A DNA stretch of 64,000 bases from the NCBI GenBank assembly GCA_013180625.2, contig SNVD02009519.1, positions 2,012,501-2,076,500 of the forward strand, read 5' to 3'. The notes beneath the pieces are model-generated. The model had not been told where the DNA came from. It worked only from the letters and a program-made list of their open reading frames with translations, and ran no database searches. The translations under genes and the position numbers were made by a program. The DNA comes from Boswellia sacra (lineage: Eukaryota; Streptophyta; Magnoliopsida; Sapindales; Burseraceae). Position 1 is the stretch's first letter, and each line of letters starts with the position of its first letter. Positions 1 through 12,000 of this stretch are shown piece by piece.

Positions 1-848
1 GCTGAAATAATGTGGCCTAAATAGTCCAACTGCTCCTTGCCAAATGCACATTTCTTCAAGTTGGCAAAAAGCTTCTCTTATTGCAATATTTCTAAAACAG
101 TAGACAAATGTTGTTGGTGGTCAGCCCAAGTCCGACTATAAACTAGGATATCATCGAAGAACACCAAAACAAACTTTCGCAAGTGTGGCCGAAAGACAGA
201 ATTCATTAATGATTGAAAGGTAGCAGGCGCATTAGTGAGGCCGAACGGCATCACTAAGAATTCGTAATGACCCTCGTGAGTTCGGAAGGCAGTTTTCTCA
301 ATATCAGCTGCATGTACTCGAATTTGGTGGTATCCTGCCCTTAAATCTAACTTTGAGAATACTCTGGCTCCACACAATTCATCCAATAACTCATCAATAA
401 TGGGAATGGGAAATTTGTTCGGCACAGTTAGCTGGTTCGAAGCACGATAATCAACACAGAAACGCCAAGAGCCATCCTTCTTTTTCACCAATAAAACTGG
501 ACTGGCAAACGGACTATTACTAAAACGAATCACTCTAGTTCCTAACATTTCAGTCACCATCCGTTCAATTTCTGCCTTCTGTATCTGGGGGTATCGGTAA
601 GGTCTGATGTTTGGAGGAACAGCTCCATCATGAAGAGTAATTCGATGGTCACGCACCCGTTCAGGAGGTAACCCAATTGGGATTCCAAAAACAGAATCAA
701 ATTTAGAAACCACCTCTTCAAGGATTGGTGGAATTAGTAAGCCTTCTGAATCAACAGTCCCCTCAATCACAGAATGTAATTCCAACAAAAACCCCATCCC
801 TTTTTTACAGCAAGCACGAGTTAAAAGTACGGAGACTAACAGGACCAT
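1..848 (-). pseudogene. RT: Retrotransposon reverse transcriptase, N-terminal part, interrupted
   Basis: The frame holds the Ty3-type RT landmarks in order: substrate-loop region [29 protein letters not shown] with the first catalytic Asp, the [13 protein letters not shown] motif, and the FFDDILVYS catalytic pair. A TAA at 80-78 interrupts it; the same frame carries on downstream to the window edge with recognisable RT connection sequence, so this looks like a point nonsense mutation and not the true end. The frame differs from gag-protease upstream. Most of RT, all RNase H and integrase are outside the window. Confidence 0.88.
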
Positions 849-2409
849 AATTAAGAGAAGGATTACCTGACCAGCAAATCCACCGATCAGCGTCCTTGAA
901 TTTCATCGTAAATTTAGCCCAATCGAATCGAACTTCGCCAAGAGTCCGAAGCCACGTCACTCCCAAAACTATGTCTGCGCAACCCAATTCGAAAGGATAG
1001 AGGTCATCTCGGACTAGATAGTCCTGAACCCACAGTTGAACCCTTTTATACACTCCCTGTTGCTTGCAAAATTTGCCGTTACCAACCTGAATATGACGAA
1101 GTGCGTTTGGGTCGGTATGTAAGCCGAGTTCAGACACCAATTGTTTTGAAATAAAACTGTGGGATGCCCCGCTGTCCACCAACACAATAACAGCTTGCTG
1201 CCCAATCTGTCCTTGCATCTTCATGGTCTTGGCTGAGGCGTACCCTCTTAACGAATTGATGGAAATATCCATCTTTTCCATCAGCGACTCCGAATCCTTG
1301 GCCTGGGAAGACTCTTCCTCTGTTACTTCTTCATTCTCCTCTGGTTGTTCCTCCTGGGACAGCAAAAGAACTTGAAGTTGGCGCTGTTTACACTGATGGC
1401 CAGGACCAAATTTTTCATCGCACCTGAAACAGAGCCCCTTAGCACGTCTGTATTGTGCCTCTTCCTCAGTCAGCCTTCGAAATTGGTGCTCTGAAGATGG
1501 GGCTGAAGCCGCGAAATTTCTCGGTCGTGTTCTAGAGGAAGTCTCGGTGTTTTGTGTTGAAGGGGAAAAAAAATTTGCAGAATTTTTGGGCCAAGGAGTC
1601 CCTTCAAACTTAAGATTTTCTGGGCCAAAATATTCTGCCCGGCCCAGTCGGCCCAACTTCTGTTTCCGGCACTTGTCTATTACTTCATTTTTGTCCTCAA
1701 TCTGCTGGGCCACATCCTTTACTTCTTGCAGATTGATGGGCCTCAGAAGCCTGACTTCAGCCCGTATTTCCTCCTTCAGCCCATTAAGGAATGCACTCTT
1801 TAACATCGCCTCTGGAATTCCCCGCATTGTCGTCGCCAAACTCTCAAACGACTCCCGGTACTCCGCCACCGTCGCCTTCTGTTTCAAAGCTAAAAGCCTT
1901 TCCGATGGATCTCCCTCCCTAGCTCGACTGAATCTGTGCAGCAAGGCCCCTCTAAAATCCCTCCAATCGGCAAAAGGATCTTGAGCTTCGGTATACAGAA
2001 ACCAGCTCAGAGCTTTCCCTTCCAAACACACCGATGCAGCTCCAATCTTTTCTTCTTCTTCCAGAATCTCATTAATGGCGAAATATCGTTCCGCTCGAAA
2101 CAACCATCCATATGGGTCTTCACCAGAAAAAAGGGGAAGCTCTAATTTCTTCCCTCGATGTTCTTGACGCCCGTAACAACGATTCGGAGATTCGAGATGA
2201 TGGTGACGGCCACGATCAAGTCTTGCTTCCTCTCGATTTGTTCCCACATCTGGTCTGCGAGTGTTCATCGCCTCCAACCGTTGCAGTATTCCACGCACAT
2301 CACCAAGTTAAGCCCCAAAATTTGCAAGATCTTCTTGCATAGTGTTCATACGTCTTTCTAGAACCGCAATCCGGTCCGGAGGTCGTCCATCTCCAGTCAG
2401 GTTTGCCAT
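805..2409 (-). pseudogene. gag-PR: Retrotransposon gag-protease, interrupted
   Basis: The likely start is the ATG at 2409-2407 just after the primer site. An in-frame TAA at 2310-2308 stops it after about 33 codons, and the same frame is then open for about 500 codons. The open part has a retrotransposon gag capsid domain (around WFLYTEAQDPFADWRDFRG), a zinc knuckle CFRCDEKFGPGHQC, an acidic glutamate-rich linker, and a retropepsin-like active site VLVDSGASHSFIS. It ends at 805 after protease with a short out-of-family tail, and the RT frame overlaps it in another phase. The stop and frame break mark a dead or dying copy. Family assignment is secure; clade (perhaps Tekay/Del-like) is not resolved. 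Confidence 0.85.
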
Positions 2410-2416
2410 GGATCTT

Positions 2417-2428
2417 GCTCTGATACCA
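2417..2428 (-). other. Primer-binding site (initiator Met tRNA type)
   Basis: On the minus strand this reads TGGTATCAGAGC, the usual plant retrotransposon primer site complementary to the 3' end of initiator methionine tRNA. It lies just inside the LTR, which fixes the direction of the element and its inner LTR edge. Confidence 0.85.
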
Positions 2429-2431
2429 AGC

Positions 2432-2820
2432 TGTTAGGTACACTGTTTCTACACTCTAACAGTATGTAAATACACAGACAATGGCACAGAAATTTCTGAT
2501 TGGTAACTTTTATTTATGAACATTTCCTCATTCTGGTATTAACAGCACAAGGACACATAGAGACTATAATAGGAAACGAAATGGCTGAGGAGTTTCGAGG
2601 ACTCCCCAACCTCCCAAAAACCTTAGCCACAATGGGTTTACCAGAAGGCCAAGTACCCCCTCCCTTCACAGCTCATCCCACTATATACAAATTCTCCTAA
2701 CAGCCTAACAAACTTTGTAACTGTCCTGCCACGTCAAAACACCTCCTAACAAACAATTTCCTTCACATTTTCCCCTTTTTACCCTTTCGTGCATACACAA
2801 ATTTCACTGGAGGTCTAACA
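2432..2820 (-). repeat. 5' LTR of the Ty3/gypsy element
   Basis: The repeat starts TGTTAGGTA and ends GGTCTAACA on the plus strand, giving the TG...CA ends and short inverted termini of an LTR. On the coding (minus) strand it has a TATA box near 2690-2681 and an AATAAA-type signal near 2515-2508, as expected for promoter and polyadenylation functions. The inner edge lies three bases from the primer-binding site. The second LTR is outside the window, so the outer boundary rests on the inverted termini alone; other CTAACA ends at 2710 and 2751 are possible but less good. Confidence 0.7.
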
Positions 2821-3332
2821 CAACCACGCTCAATACCATGTCTATGTAACTGAAGCTTTGTACATATGATCAAGATTTTCTTGCTCTAGTTGTTTGTGTT
2901 TTATATGTCAGATAAGTTGCCAAATTCATGTTTCATGCTCTAAGTTCATGGTCGGTGCCGGGAGGTCTCTGTCCTATATCATTTAGAAACAAACGAAAGT
3001 TCTTAATCAAGTTAATAGGATCTATTACCTGTTACTATCACCTTGGGTGTTTGAAGGGTATGTGATATTGTCTTGCTAGATTCCTTCTTGGATTTCATAT
3101 CTGTTATTCTTGGGTTTGGCAGATTTGTTTTGTGGAATCATGTATTTGATGTCTCTGGGTATTTTATTTTATACATGATCTGAGTATGAAACTCTCTCTT
3201 TGTGCTTGTGCACCAGTTTGGTTGAGCCCTTTTTCCTGCTTGTGTGTGTCAGTTGGCACACCATAACTGTTATCTTTAATTTGATTTTTTGAGTGGTTCA
3301 TGGAAGGAATCCTTCAACCTTTTCTTCTGCAG
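2821..3332 (+). other. Probable intron sequence upstream of the UBA-like exon
   Basis: This stretch is T-rich, has no long frame and ends in a good splice acceptor. It lies between the LTR edge and the UBA-like exon, so I read it as the remaining 3' part of an intron that received the retrotransposon. Without transcripts this is an inference. Confidence 0.45.
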
Positions 3333-3467
3333 GTTCGGGACTTTGTCAATGGTTACAACCTCCTCCGAGAAATGGGATTTTCATCCAACAATGTTGCTGA
3401 GGTACTGCTCATGTATGACAATGATACTGACAAGGCATTGGCACATTTCCTTAATGGTTCGACATGA
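3333..3467 (+). CDS. Last exon of a UBA-like domain protein (partial)
   Basis: After a pyrimidine-rich TTCTTCTGCAG acceptor an open frame of 44 codons runs to TGA at 3465-3467. It reads as a compact helical segment with NLLREMGFSSNNVAEVLLM followed by YDNDTDKALAHFLNG. The MGF loop and the spacing of the helices resemble a ubiquitin-associated (UBA) or UBA-like fold at a C-terminus. Earlier exons are not in the window: the 500 bases to the left look like intron, then comes the antisense Ty3 element, so the upstream exons probably lie beyond the left edge. The ORF beginning with ATG at 3289 is in another frame and is an artefact. Function beyond possible ubiquitin binding is unknown. Confidence 0.65.
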   Translation, partial: VRDFVNGYNLLREMGFSSNNVAEVLLMYDNDTDKALAHFLNGST

Positions 3468-3889
3468 GAATACTTGAGATAAAGGGTCGTCTTTAATTGG
3501 AATTTTGGAGTGATTTTAGCATATAAAAAGTTCTCTGTTAATCCAGGTTTATTCTGATTGTATAAAGATAGCCAACTAACATATTGTTGGCCCCCCTGTA
3601 TTCAGTACTATGTGATGGTTTATCATGTTGTGAATACCTTTTTAATTTATAGACTATTTCTATATTTCATATCTTTGGTCAGTGAGGAAGGATAAAAAAT
3701 TATCCAGACCCCGCAAACTGTTGTCGATGGAACAGCCTAGTCGTTTCAAATGACTGCTCATACTTTCATGCTCACATCAACTGGTTACGGTAAGGCACAG
3801 ATATAGTTGATGGTTAGTAATGATAAATAATATTTATTTCATTCTTCAATTCTTTTATTGGGGATAGAGATAATGAATTATTGCTGTAG

Positions 3890-4008
3890 CACGGAACAAT
3901 CAGAAGCTTACGTCTCCTGATGTTGTTGATACCAACGAAAGGGTGGAACAAGGGGGCGCTGATACTCGACGGAAGGGAAAATCTTATTACTGTTCGGTTA
4001 TGAATTAA
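3890..4008 (+). other. Possible exon or exon relic downstream of the UBA-like gene
   Basis: After TTGCTGTAG there is a stretch less AT-rich than its surroundings that is open for 38 codons to TAA at 4006-4008 (phase 1 entry). The predicted peptide is charged and polar and ends KSYYCSVMN. It matches nothing I recognise. It may be an alternative terminal exon of the UBA-like gene, a 3' UTR segment, or a relic of another gene. Confidence 0.25.
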
Positions 4009-6928
4009 GTGTTTTGGTTTTCAAAAATTTTAGTTGGATATGGAGGTTGAAAGGTATGTTTACATGTCCTACGGTTGATTGAATTAGGTAGAAATATATT
4101 TGGTTACATGTATTTTTATTTTTGTTTGAAAATAAATGAAAGCCGAAAAAAATTAATTTTTTTTAAATTTTCAAGTATTATAAGATTATTAAAATATATT
4201 ATTCAATGAATAAAATAATAAAAATGATTTGAAATAAAAAAAAAGAAGAAAAGGTAAATTATGTAAAATTAAAAAAGTTGAGAGAAGAAAGAAAACATAA
4301 AAAAGTTGTTTTTATTTTCATAGAAAATGGTGCATTATATGTTTTGTACTTTGGTTATACTCGAAGGTTACTCCATGTCATTCGGGTCTTTGGAATTCTA
4401 TTCGATTTCGAGTAGCATGCAAGCATATACCTGGTCAAACCTGACTCGGCCGGGTGGAGCTGATTGGGTTGATTAAAAATGCCCACTTTAGCTTTAGTGT
4501 ACTAAACAGATGGATTAAATATTAAAAGCAATTTTTAAAAATTTGACTTTTTTTAATATTTCAAAAATAAAAGTTTAAGAACTCAAAACAGGTTGCTGGT
4601 AGCAAATAGTTGAAGAAAAAATAAAAAAAAATTTAATTTCAAATAGGAAAAATAAAAAAATATATCAAAGCCCGATAGGTGATGGTGACTGGCCGCTAGT
4701 CGACGTCGTTGATAGCTGCCGAACGATGGGTGGTAATGTTAAATTTTTCCCTTTATTTATAAGTTTAAGTTAGTAGGTGTGTGTTTAATATTAGTTTTAT
4801 ATTTTAATATATACATGTAAGGTTTTATTTTTTTTTTTTGATAAGTGGATCGAGCCTCACAAACCTCTTTTGAATATTTTATGTGGGCTAATTTAAATTT
4901 CTTTTTTTTTTTAATTTATTGTGAGGGGATTCGAATTTTAGATCGTTACATAAAATAGTTCTGATATCATGTTAAATTTGTTACTCTACCTAAAAGCTTA
5001 AGCTAATAGGAGTGAGTTTAACATTAATTTTATATTTCGATAGATAAGATGGCTACAGGCTAGTAGTGACGTTGAGAGAAACAATTATAAGAAAATTAGT
5101 GATGATGTGGCATAGGATTTTAATACTAAAAAGATGAGCTGGTGTTGGCGTCTCTAAGGTAATAATTTATCTTAGTCATTCGAAAATGTCAGGTGTTCAT
5201 TTTTTTTAGTAAACTTAACTTTGGATTGAGTCTTAACAAGTTTGAGTTAATTAATCCTACAACAATTCCACTAACGTAAAACCAACTATAATTCAATAAA
5301 AAATACTATTCTTATAAACTATTTATATAAATGAATATGTTATGATTTGATTGAATGAGTGAATTTATATATTAATTATATTAATTGATATAGATAATAT
5401 GATAATTATTTGATAATGATAGGGAGGTTTGTACAAGTGAGTGATGAGATATTTTTTAGGAAAAAATAACTAATTAAATTTCAACAATCGTATTTAAATA
5501 ATTATCCGCATACTTTTTTAAAACAATAATCATGAAGTTGGATATTTATCTCATCTTGTTTCTATAAATTTCTACGTTTTTTAAATAATTAATATATATA
5601 TATATATATCGATAATTACTAATTTAATGATGAAAATTACCTGTCAATATCATTATTTGACCGATAATATAATAGTATTAAAAAATTAAAAATTGTAGTT
5701 AAAAACGTGAAGCAAAGCTTAATGGTGGTATAATATTTTACATTATTTGTTTAAGTATGTCATTACTCTAGGAGGACTATTTAATAATAATTATATATAA
5801 AATTAAGTCATATAAATGTGATATAATACAGTTGGATATGTGATTACTACATCATTATTATAATATTTTTATTCATTTTTAATTAATATCCATTACCTTA
5901 ACATGCTATATTTAAAATGAGTTAGGTTACATAAATTGCCTGTATACAAAATATTCCTCATAGTAAATACAATATTGAAGTACTTATTATTGCATAAAAA
6001 AGTATATATTAATGCATAGTTAATTAGTGAGATTTACTGCTTACAAGAGTTTTGATTATTCATTTATTGGATAACTATCAGTCAAATGATAGAATTACAT
6101 AGTCCAATCCGAAGACTTTTCTCTAGTGATCTCCGTATGAAACATTAAGAAAACAATGCTTAATTACAAGTCCATTGTATTATTAACCTACTCTTAATCA
6201 CCATCATTAAGCGGAGCTGGAAAAAAGAGAGGATTTTAGCTGCTTATAATTCATAAGACTTGACTTGTTTTAAGGTCAATTGCAAGTATATTAAATGTCA
6301 TATTTTCTACTCTCAGTATTAAGTGATTGATAGAACACGAAAATAATTAAATAAACGTTAATAAATTAGAGCTTTTTTTAAAGCATACACTTTCGAAGAT
6401 AGAGCTTATAAATTATATATACTTAACACCCATTTTAACACCTCAAATTTTATACGGTTTTATCGCAAAATTTATTGAAATTAATAAGTAATTTATTATA
6501 AATATCATCAAATGACGTACCGCGAGTATTTTTATAGTGGAAGTTTTAGGGCTAGTACATACCATTCCAAGTGTTATAAGTTGTGGATGGTCCTTGCATA
6601 TGTTAAAGTTAGGGAAGGGATGGTCCTTAATTGTCAAGCTCCAACTTTGAATTAAAGATCCTTGGAAGTATTATATATAGAAACTTTTTCTTAACTTATT
6701 TTCATATGCCCGTCAATCTTTGAATGCAGGGCTCATGTTGCATCCGAGTAAACAACATGCGTTTGCATCTTCTTAAAGTTTTGTTTAACTAGCTAATGTC
6801 CTCTGCCATCAATTCATATATATAAACTTCAATGGAAAAATATTACAATTATAAAAATTGTACGTAGTGTAAATATACCCGAGAAGGGTAACAAGCTAGA
6901 TTTTGATAGTTGGGTGTGTTTTTTTTTA
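4009..6928. other. AT-rich intergenic DNA
   Basis: No gene is visible. The stretch holds A/T homopolymers, a TA run at about 5593-5610, and a pair of diverged direct copies of a ~55-bp segment (about 4758-4812 and 4988-5042, both passing through TTTAA-ATT-TTTTATATTT), which are probably remnants of an old dispersed repeat. Short ORFs here have no coding character. Confidence 0.6.
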
Positions 6929-7340
6929 TAGGGGTGGACATTTGGGACACAACATGCGAACACAATATAAATACTATACGAATACGATATACGATTAATA
7001 AATGGGTCGGATTCATGTTGATCCGTTTAATGGCACGAATAGTTAAACATATTTTGTCTATCTTTAATAAGTAAGCTCATTTAATGATATAAATTGTTAC
7101 TTACTTACAACATATATATTACAAAACTGAAATTTTTATATTATAAAATAAATTAATTTATAAAACAATAAATTATGATGATTTTAATAATATTTTATAC
7201 TAACAATGGTTTTTATTATAAAAATAATTTTAATTGATATAAATATATAGAATATAATATATTATGTACAACAAGGTTAAACAATTACATAAATTATGTG
7301 AATTAAATATAACACGATTATAATACATGGATAACATATT
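6929..7340 (+). repeat. Dispersed repeat with TAGGGGTG end, copy A
   Basis: The repeat begins TAGGGGTGGACATTTGGGAC and continues through an AT-rich body. The same sequence occurs inverted at about 28850-29270. The best-conserved stretch between the copies includes ACTTACTTACAACATATATA and the ~150 bases around it. The right boundary is approximate. Such TAGGGGTG-ended repeats are common in eudicots and are probably non-autonomous DNA elements, but I saw no clear second terminus here. Confidence 0.7.
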
Positions 7341-9020
7341 TAATAATCGTAACAAATCCATATTCTATATCTTGATACAAAATAATTAAATAGATAAACA
7401 TGTACATACGAATTTTCATCCGTAATAATTTTGCAGTTGTTTTTTCCCTGCAGTTTTCCCGAGGAAGGCGTATCACATGATAAAACGTCTTGCTGCCAAT
7501 TTGAATTTTGATGTCCCAACACGTGTATCTCTTAGCACACACCGAAGTTTGGAGCAAGAATTGAAAATTGTTTCAATAAAAAAACAAACCATACTTAATC
7601 ATACTTAGTTTAGATAGATGTTCATCTAATTAACTATCTTAATTACAAATCATACTAATTAGGGATTAATTGATCACTATTGTTGCATATTATATATTTT
7701 CATATGATTATTAATACAAGTATCTACATTGTTTAGTCATAGCAAGTATGGTAGTGGCTTTCTATATCCTACCCAACTCCTCTTATGCTTATGACAAACA
7801 AAACATAGATTTATACATAGACTATAGTTTATATAATAGAAATTAAATTAGTTAGATGGTTCTAGTCTACATGTCCACCCTTGGTGGTTTAGTCCTCTCT
7901 CCCACAAAATGGATTTTGGTTAATATTTCAATATTATTTATCTTGGAAGAGGACAAGGACACCCCTAGTTTTGCTCTTCGTTTTATAAATAATATCTAAT
8001 AGCCCACCAAGAGAAAAATGAAGAAGAATCTTTGAAATTGATATTAATCTATAGAACGAATGAATAATATGGGTGAACCCTAAACAAAAATATTCCAGAT
8101 TGATTAACTGATATATCCAACTTAAACGTTGGGATACTTTAATCATATTGAAAGCAACCAGATGAGTAGAGCCCATAAATGCAGAAACAAATAATAACAA
8201 CATTGAAGGAGAGAAGGTGATATTTGTTAAATAGCATTTACCATTTCAATATCTGTACTTATTGATCTTCTCTTTCCGGCTTCTGTAAAGTCAGTGGCAG
8301 TGGGTCACACACTGTTGAATTATGTTTATTACCCTTAAGCTCCTTCACTGATAAGTGTTAAAAGAGAAATTCGTTGGTACATCCGCTGCACACAACAGAT
8401 AGTCTAGAATATATCACATAGACACCTCATATTGATGTGATGTCTACATAACAACCTGATTGCATCCGCTATATAATTCAGTAGATGTATAACAGAATTT
8501 CTCGTGCTAGAAATATCTACTACTACGTCATCATCTCCTAATCAATGGGTTGACTCTCTGCACACTGCCAGTTAATACCGTGAAAGAGGAACTGTCGTAA
8601 TTTTGAGCTCCACCTCCAAGCACTGAATTAGTTTTGCTTTCAGTGATAATAAAAATAGAATGTTTGCATTTAGCTTCCAAAAGACTCAACTTCCAACCAT
8701 ATTTTCTCAGAGAACAGAATTACAATTTTAATGAAACTAATAAAATTATAGGCCCTGCAGTTCAAGAGTTTAACGTAACAAGTGTATTCAGAGTAAATTT
8801 TCTCATTCAACTCAAATCTAGTCTCATATGTTCCACTGAAATGTAATGTCCTCCCTTGTTTTATCAGTTGTGCTCACGGAAACAAGACCAAAACTTGACG
8901 GATTTTCCTTAGTTAATCCTATCTTTTCACCTCAAAAAACAATGAACAATATTGGTGAAAGCTAATAGTACAAGGCAGGTTTCCACTTGGAAGATTTGCT
9001 TCTTTACTAGAGTCCTATAA
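7341..9020. other. Intergenic DNA and 3' flank of the NEPRO-like gene
   Basis: This is AT-rich sequence with short meaningless ORFs. The part next to 9020 is presumably the 3' UTR of the minus-strand gene. No repeat, RNA gene or other signal could be recognised. Confidence 0.5.
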
Positions 9021-12000
9021 TCAGAAGAGACTACATTTGAGGTTTCCACCTGTGAGCAAATTGTAAAATTTATCTTCCTCTTCGCCAGTTTGCTTTTCGA
9101 TTTCCTTATCATTAACATCTAATGAACTTGATTTTGGTGGTGCGGGTGTTTTGACAGACACAAATGCCACTTTTTTTGTTCCATACTTGACTTTCGAAGC
9201 ATTCAAGCTCAGAGAAGTGCTTGAGGTTGCAATTGAACCACCTTCAGAAGTGACCTTTTGGCCAGGCGTTTCAGATGTGCCATAACCATCTTCTACTTTC
9301 ATATTAATATCAACCAGTTTTCCCCCATCGCTTGGGCCTGCTAACAAATTGGCTTTGCTTTCATCAGTGTTAGTTGGATGTTCTACGGCAGTACAATCAT
9401 TATCTGCCTTCTCAAAATCAGGGTCATCATCTACAGTAGACAATGAGACCAGGCTAGAAAGTTAGTGAAAATAATTAACACCAAATTCAATAGCAAAGCA
9501 GGAAATCAGATTTAGGGCATGCAGAGATAAGAAAACTAGAATGAAGAGGGTTAAAACATTCTTGCCTCCAAGAAAAGACTCAAGACTTTGGTATTGTACA
9601 GCAGCATCTTCTGAAGGAAAATTGCTTCCACTATCCCCTTCTCGACTCTCAATCTCACACTTATTAGTCCTCTCAAGTAACAAAAATTTATCTGTATTCC
9701 AGACGCACTCTAGTGTAATATAGTCCTCATTTACTGGATAGAATTCCCTATAAATCTGCATCGGTGTAGAAGCAAAATGTTAATGATGCATATACATGCA
9801 AAAAGGTATGTAAGAGGAAAGCATTTTACCACAAAGATTAGCAAATTTAGTAGGAAAACCAACCTCAATTCCTTCCTGAGTTATTTTTACGGATTGCTTC
9901 TTTTGGGATAGAGAAGAGACCATGTTGAATACTGACACAGTATCAAGTAATATCTACAAAAGACAACAAAAAGATCTCCAATTGTAAGACAAAGCCTGAA
10001 ATTTCATGCTGATAACACATAAACTAAATTCTTGACAAACTTATATTGCCAACTATTAGGAACTTAGGAGAAGGTATTTGTAAAATAAAAACCAACAATA
10101 CGATAAGAAGCCCTTTGGTAGAGGGGTTTAATTTCATGGGAATGGGTTTCAAATTCCTCGGAAACTGAAGAATGGGAATCTGATATCTAGAAAACTAATA
10201 TTAATGTGTTTAGTTGTCCATAAAAATCTCATTCATGATTTCTATAGGAATCAGATTAGTCTGTTTGGTTGCACACAAGAATATAAAAAATACTTATGTT
10301 ATTTTTCATCTTTTCTAATGCAATAAAAAAATTACAATGTGAGATTAATAATTTTGAAGAAATTTAAATTTATGATAAATATATCTAATTAAAATATTAT
10401 TATAAATTCTATATAAATTCTAATCAGATACAAAAGTCTTAAAAAATCACAATTTTATTATAAAAAATATGTAAATAATTAACCCCAACTTCTGAAATTC
10501 CAAACCATAAAAAAACCCAACGTTAATTAACAAAAAAATCCATAAATTCATATATAAATAACAATTAACCTCAACTTATTAAATTCAAAAAAAATCCACA
10601 AAATATATCCACTCCTCCTCCTGCCACAACTCTCTCTCTCTCCGTGTCTCTTTCACTGTTCCGCTCTCCCTCTTTCACTGTTCTGCTCTCCCTTTCACTT
10701 GCTATAGTCGCCTTCTACCTCCCCCTCCCCCTCTACGTCTCTTTCTAGCTCTCCCTCCCTCTCTAGGACTCCTTCCCCCGCTCTGTCTCGTGACCATACT
10801 AGCTGCGCTCTAGACGTTGCCCGCAAAGGAAGGAGGAGAAGAGGGCGTCCAAGTCCCACGACGAGGAGATTGTAACTCTCGCTCCCAGTGTTGGTTTAAA
10901 TTGGCTTCTTGGGTTTCCTTTAAGGCAAATCGGTGATGATTTTTTGGTTTAAGGTTAATTCTCCTCGTTATTATACACTCTTCTTCTTTATCAATACCAA
11001 CCCAGAAAATTGTCTTTTTGTTTGACCAAATTATTAGTGATTTTTTGAGTTAAGGAAGGTATGGTTTGTTATTGTGATAAGAATTTTGTGATGATGTGAC
11101 TAGGGATGATGCAATTCTGGTGGTTTGGTTTATGACTATGCGATTCAGTTTGGGGATGTTCACTGATGAACCATAGCTGTAGAGAGAGAAAGGAGAAGAG
11201 ATAGAGAGGTTTAGAAAGGAGAGCGGAGAGAAAGGAGAGAAACAGTGAAATGCCTTGTACCGTGAGTTTAGGATGGCGGGTAATCTGAAATTCAAGTAAC
11301 GAGAGGGATTGATATTACCCCCGTTGGGGGTTATTTGATTCCCACGGTGAAACCAGATTCCTGGGTTAAAAAAGTTTAAAGAAACATGCCAAAAAAGAGG
11401 TACTATTCAACTTCCCATTTCCATGCTCCCTATCTCCATACCAAATCGCCCCTAAATATCACATAAGATAGCCATAAAGCACCCAATGTACCAATATATT
11501 AGGGAAGAAAAACCCATAAATATCACCTGTGCACTATGTAACAAGATTAAGGATAATCTCGCATCTTATCTCAAATGAATCTTATGGCTTTCTCCATAGT
11601 TTTAATTGCTATCATTCCCTAAGTGCAACATCAACAATATGCAGCTACTCTCCATACCTATCTAAAAATCTAGATCTATCCTTTTTCATGTCACATACAA
11701 CTGAAACTCAATTTGGTTTTGGTTCTAATTCGAATATTTGAAAGCTAACCAAATTTCACAAAATGAACTAGAACTTACTTGTTGAACCAAAACACGAAGG
11801 CGTGCAAGCAAAGCCAAAATTGTCAGAGCAAATCCCATAAAAAATGAACGAGCAAGCAAAACAGATATCTCCCTACAGAATAGTCAAGGATGAGCAAAAA
11901 GAATAATGCAATTTCTTTGAAGCATGCTTCATCATTTAAAAAAACAAACTGTAATAGGTAAAGAATCACACGCATTAGCACATTGTCGAAAATTTGTCTG

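Larger units (their letters stand above)
1..2820 (-). mobile_element. Ty3/gypsy LTR retrotransposon, 5' part, degenerate, cut by window edge
   Basis: Read on the minus strand, the order is LTR (2820-2432), tRNA primer-binding site (2428-2417), gag with zinc knuckle and aspartic protease, then reverse transcriptase running off the left edge. That order (gag, protease, RT) with an initiator-Met-type primer site is the Ty3/gypsy layout; RNase H, integrase and the second LTR must lie outside the window. The coding part carries at least three lesions: a stop at 2308-2310, a frame change between gag-protease and RT around 805-848, and a stop at 78-80. It therefore cannot make an intact polyprotein as read. 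It lies antisense to the UBA-like gene to its right and appears to sit in that gene's intron. Confidence 0.9.

Noticed and set aside
1547..2361. Several plus-strand ORFs (up to 145 codons) over the gag region
   Set aside because: They are antisense shadows of the retrotransposon gag frame and have no protein-like features.
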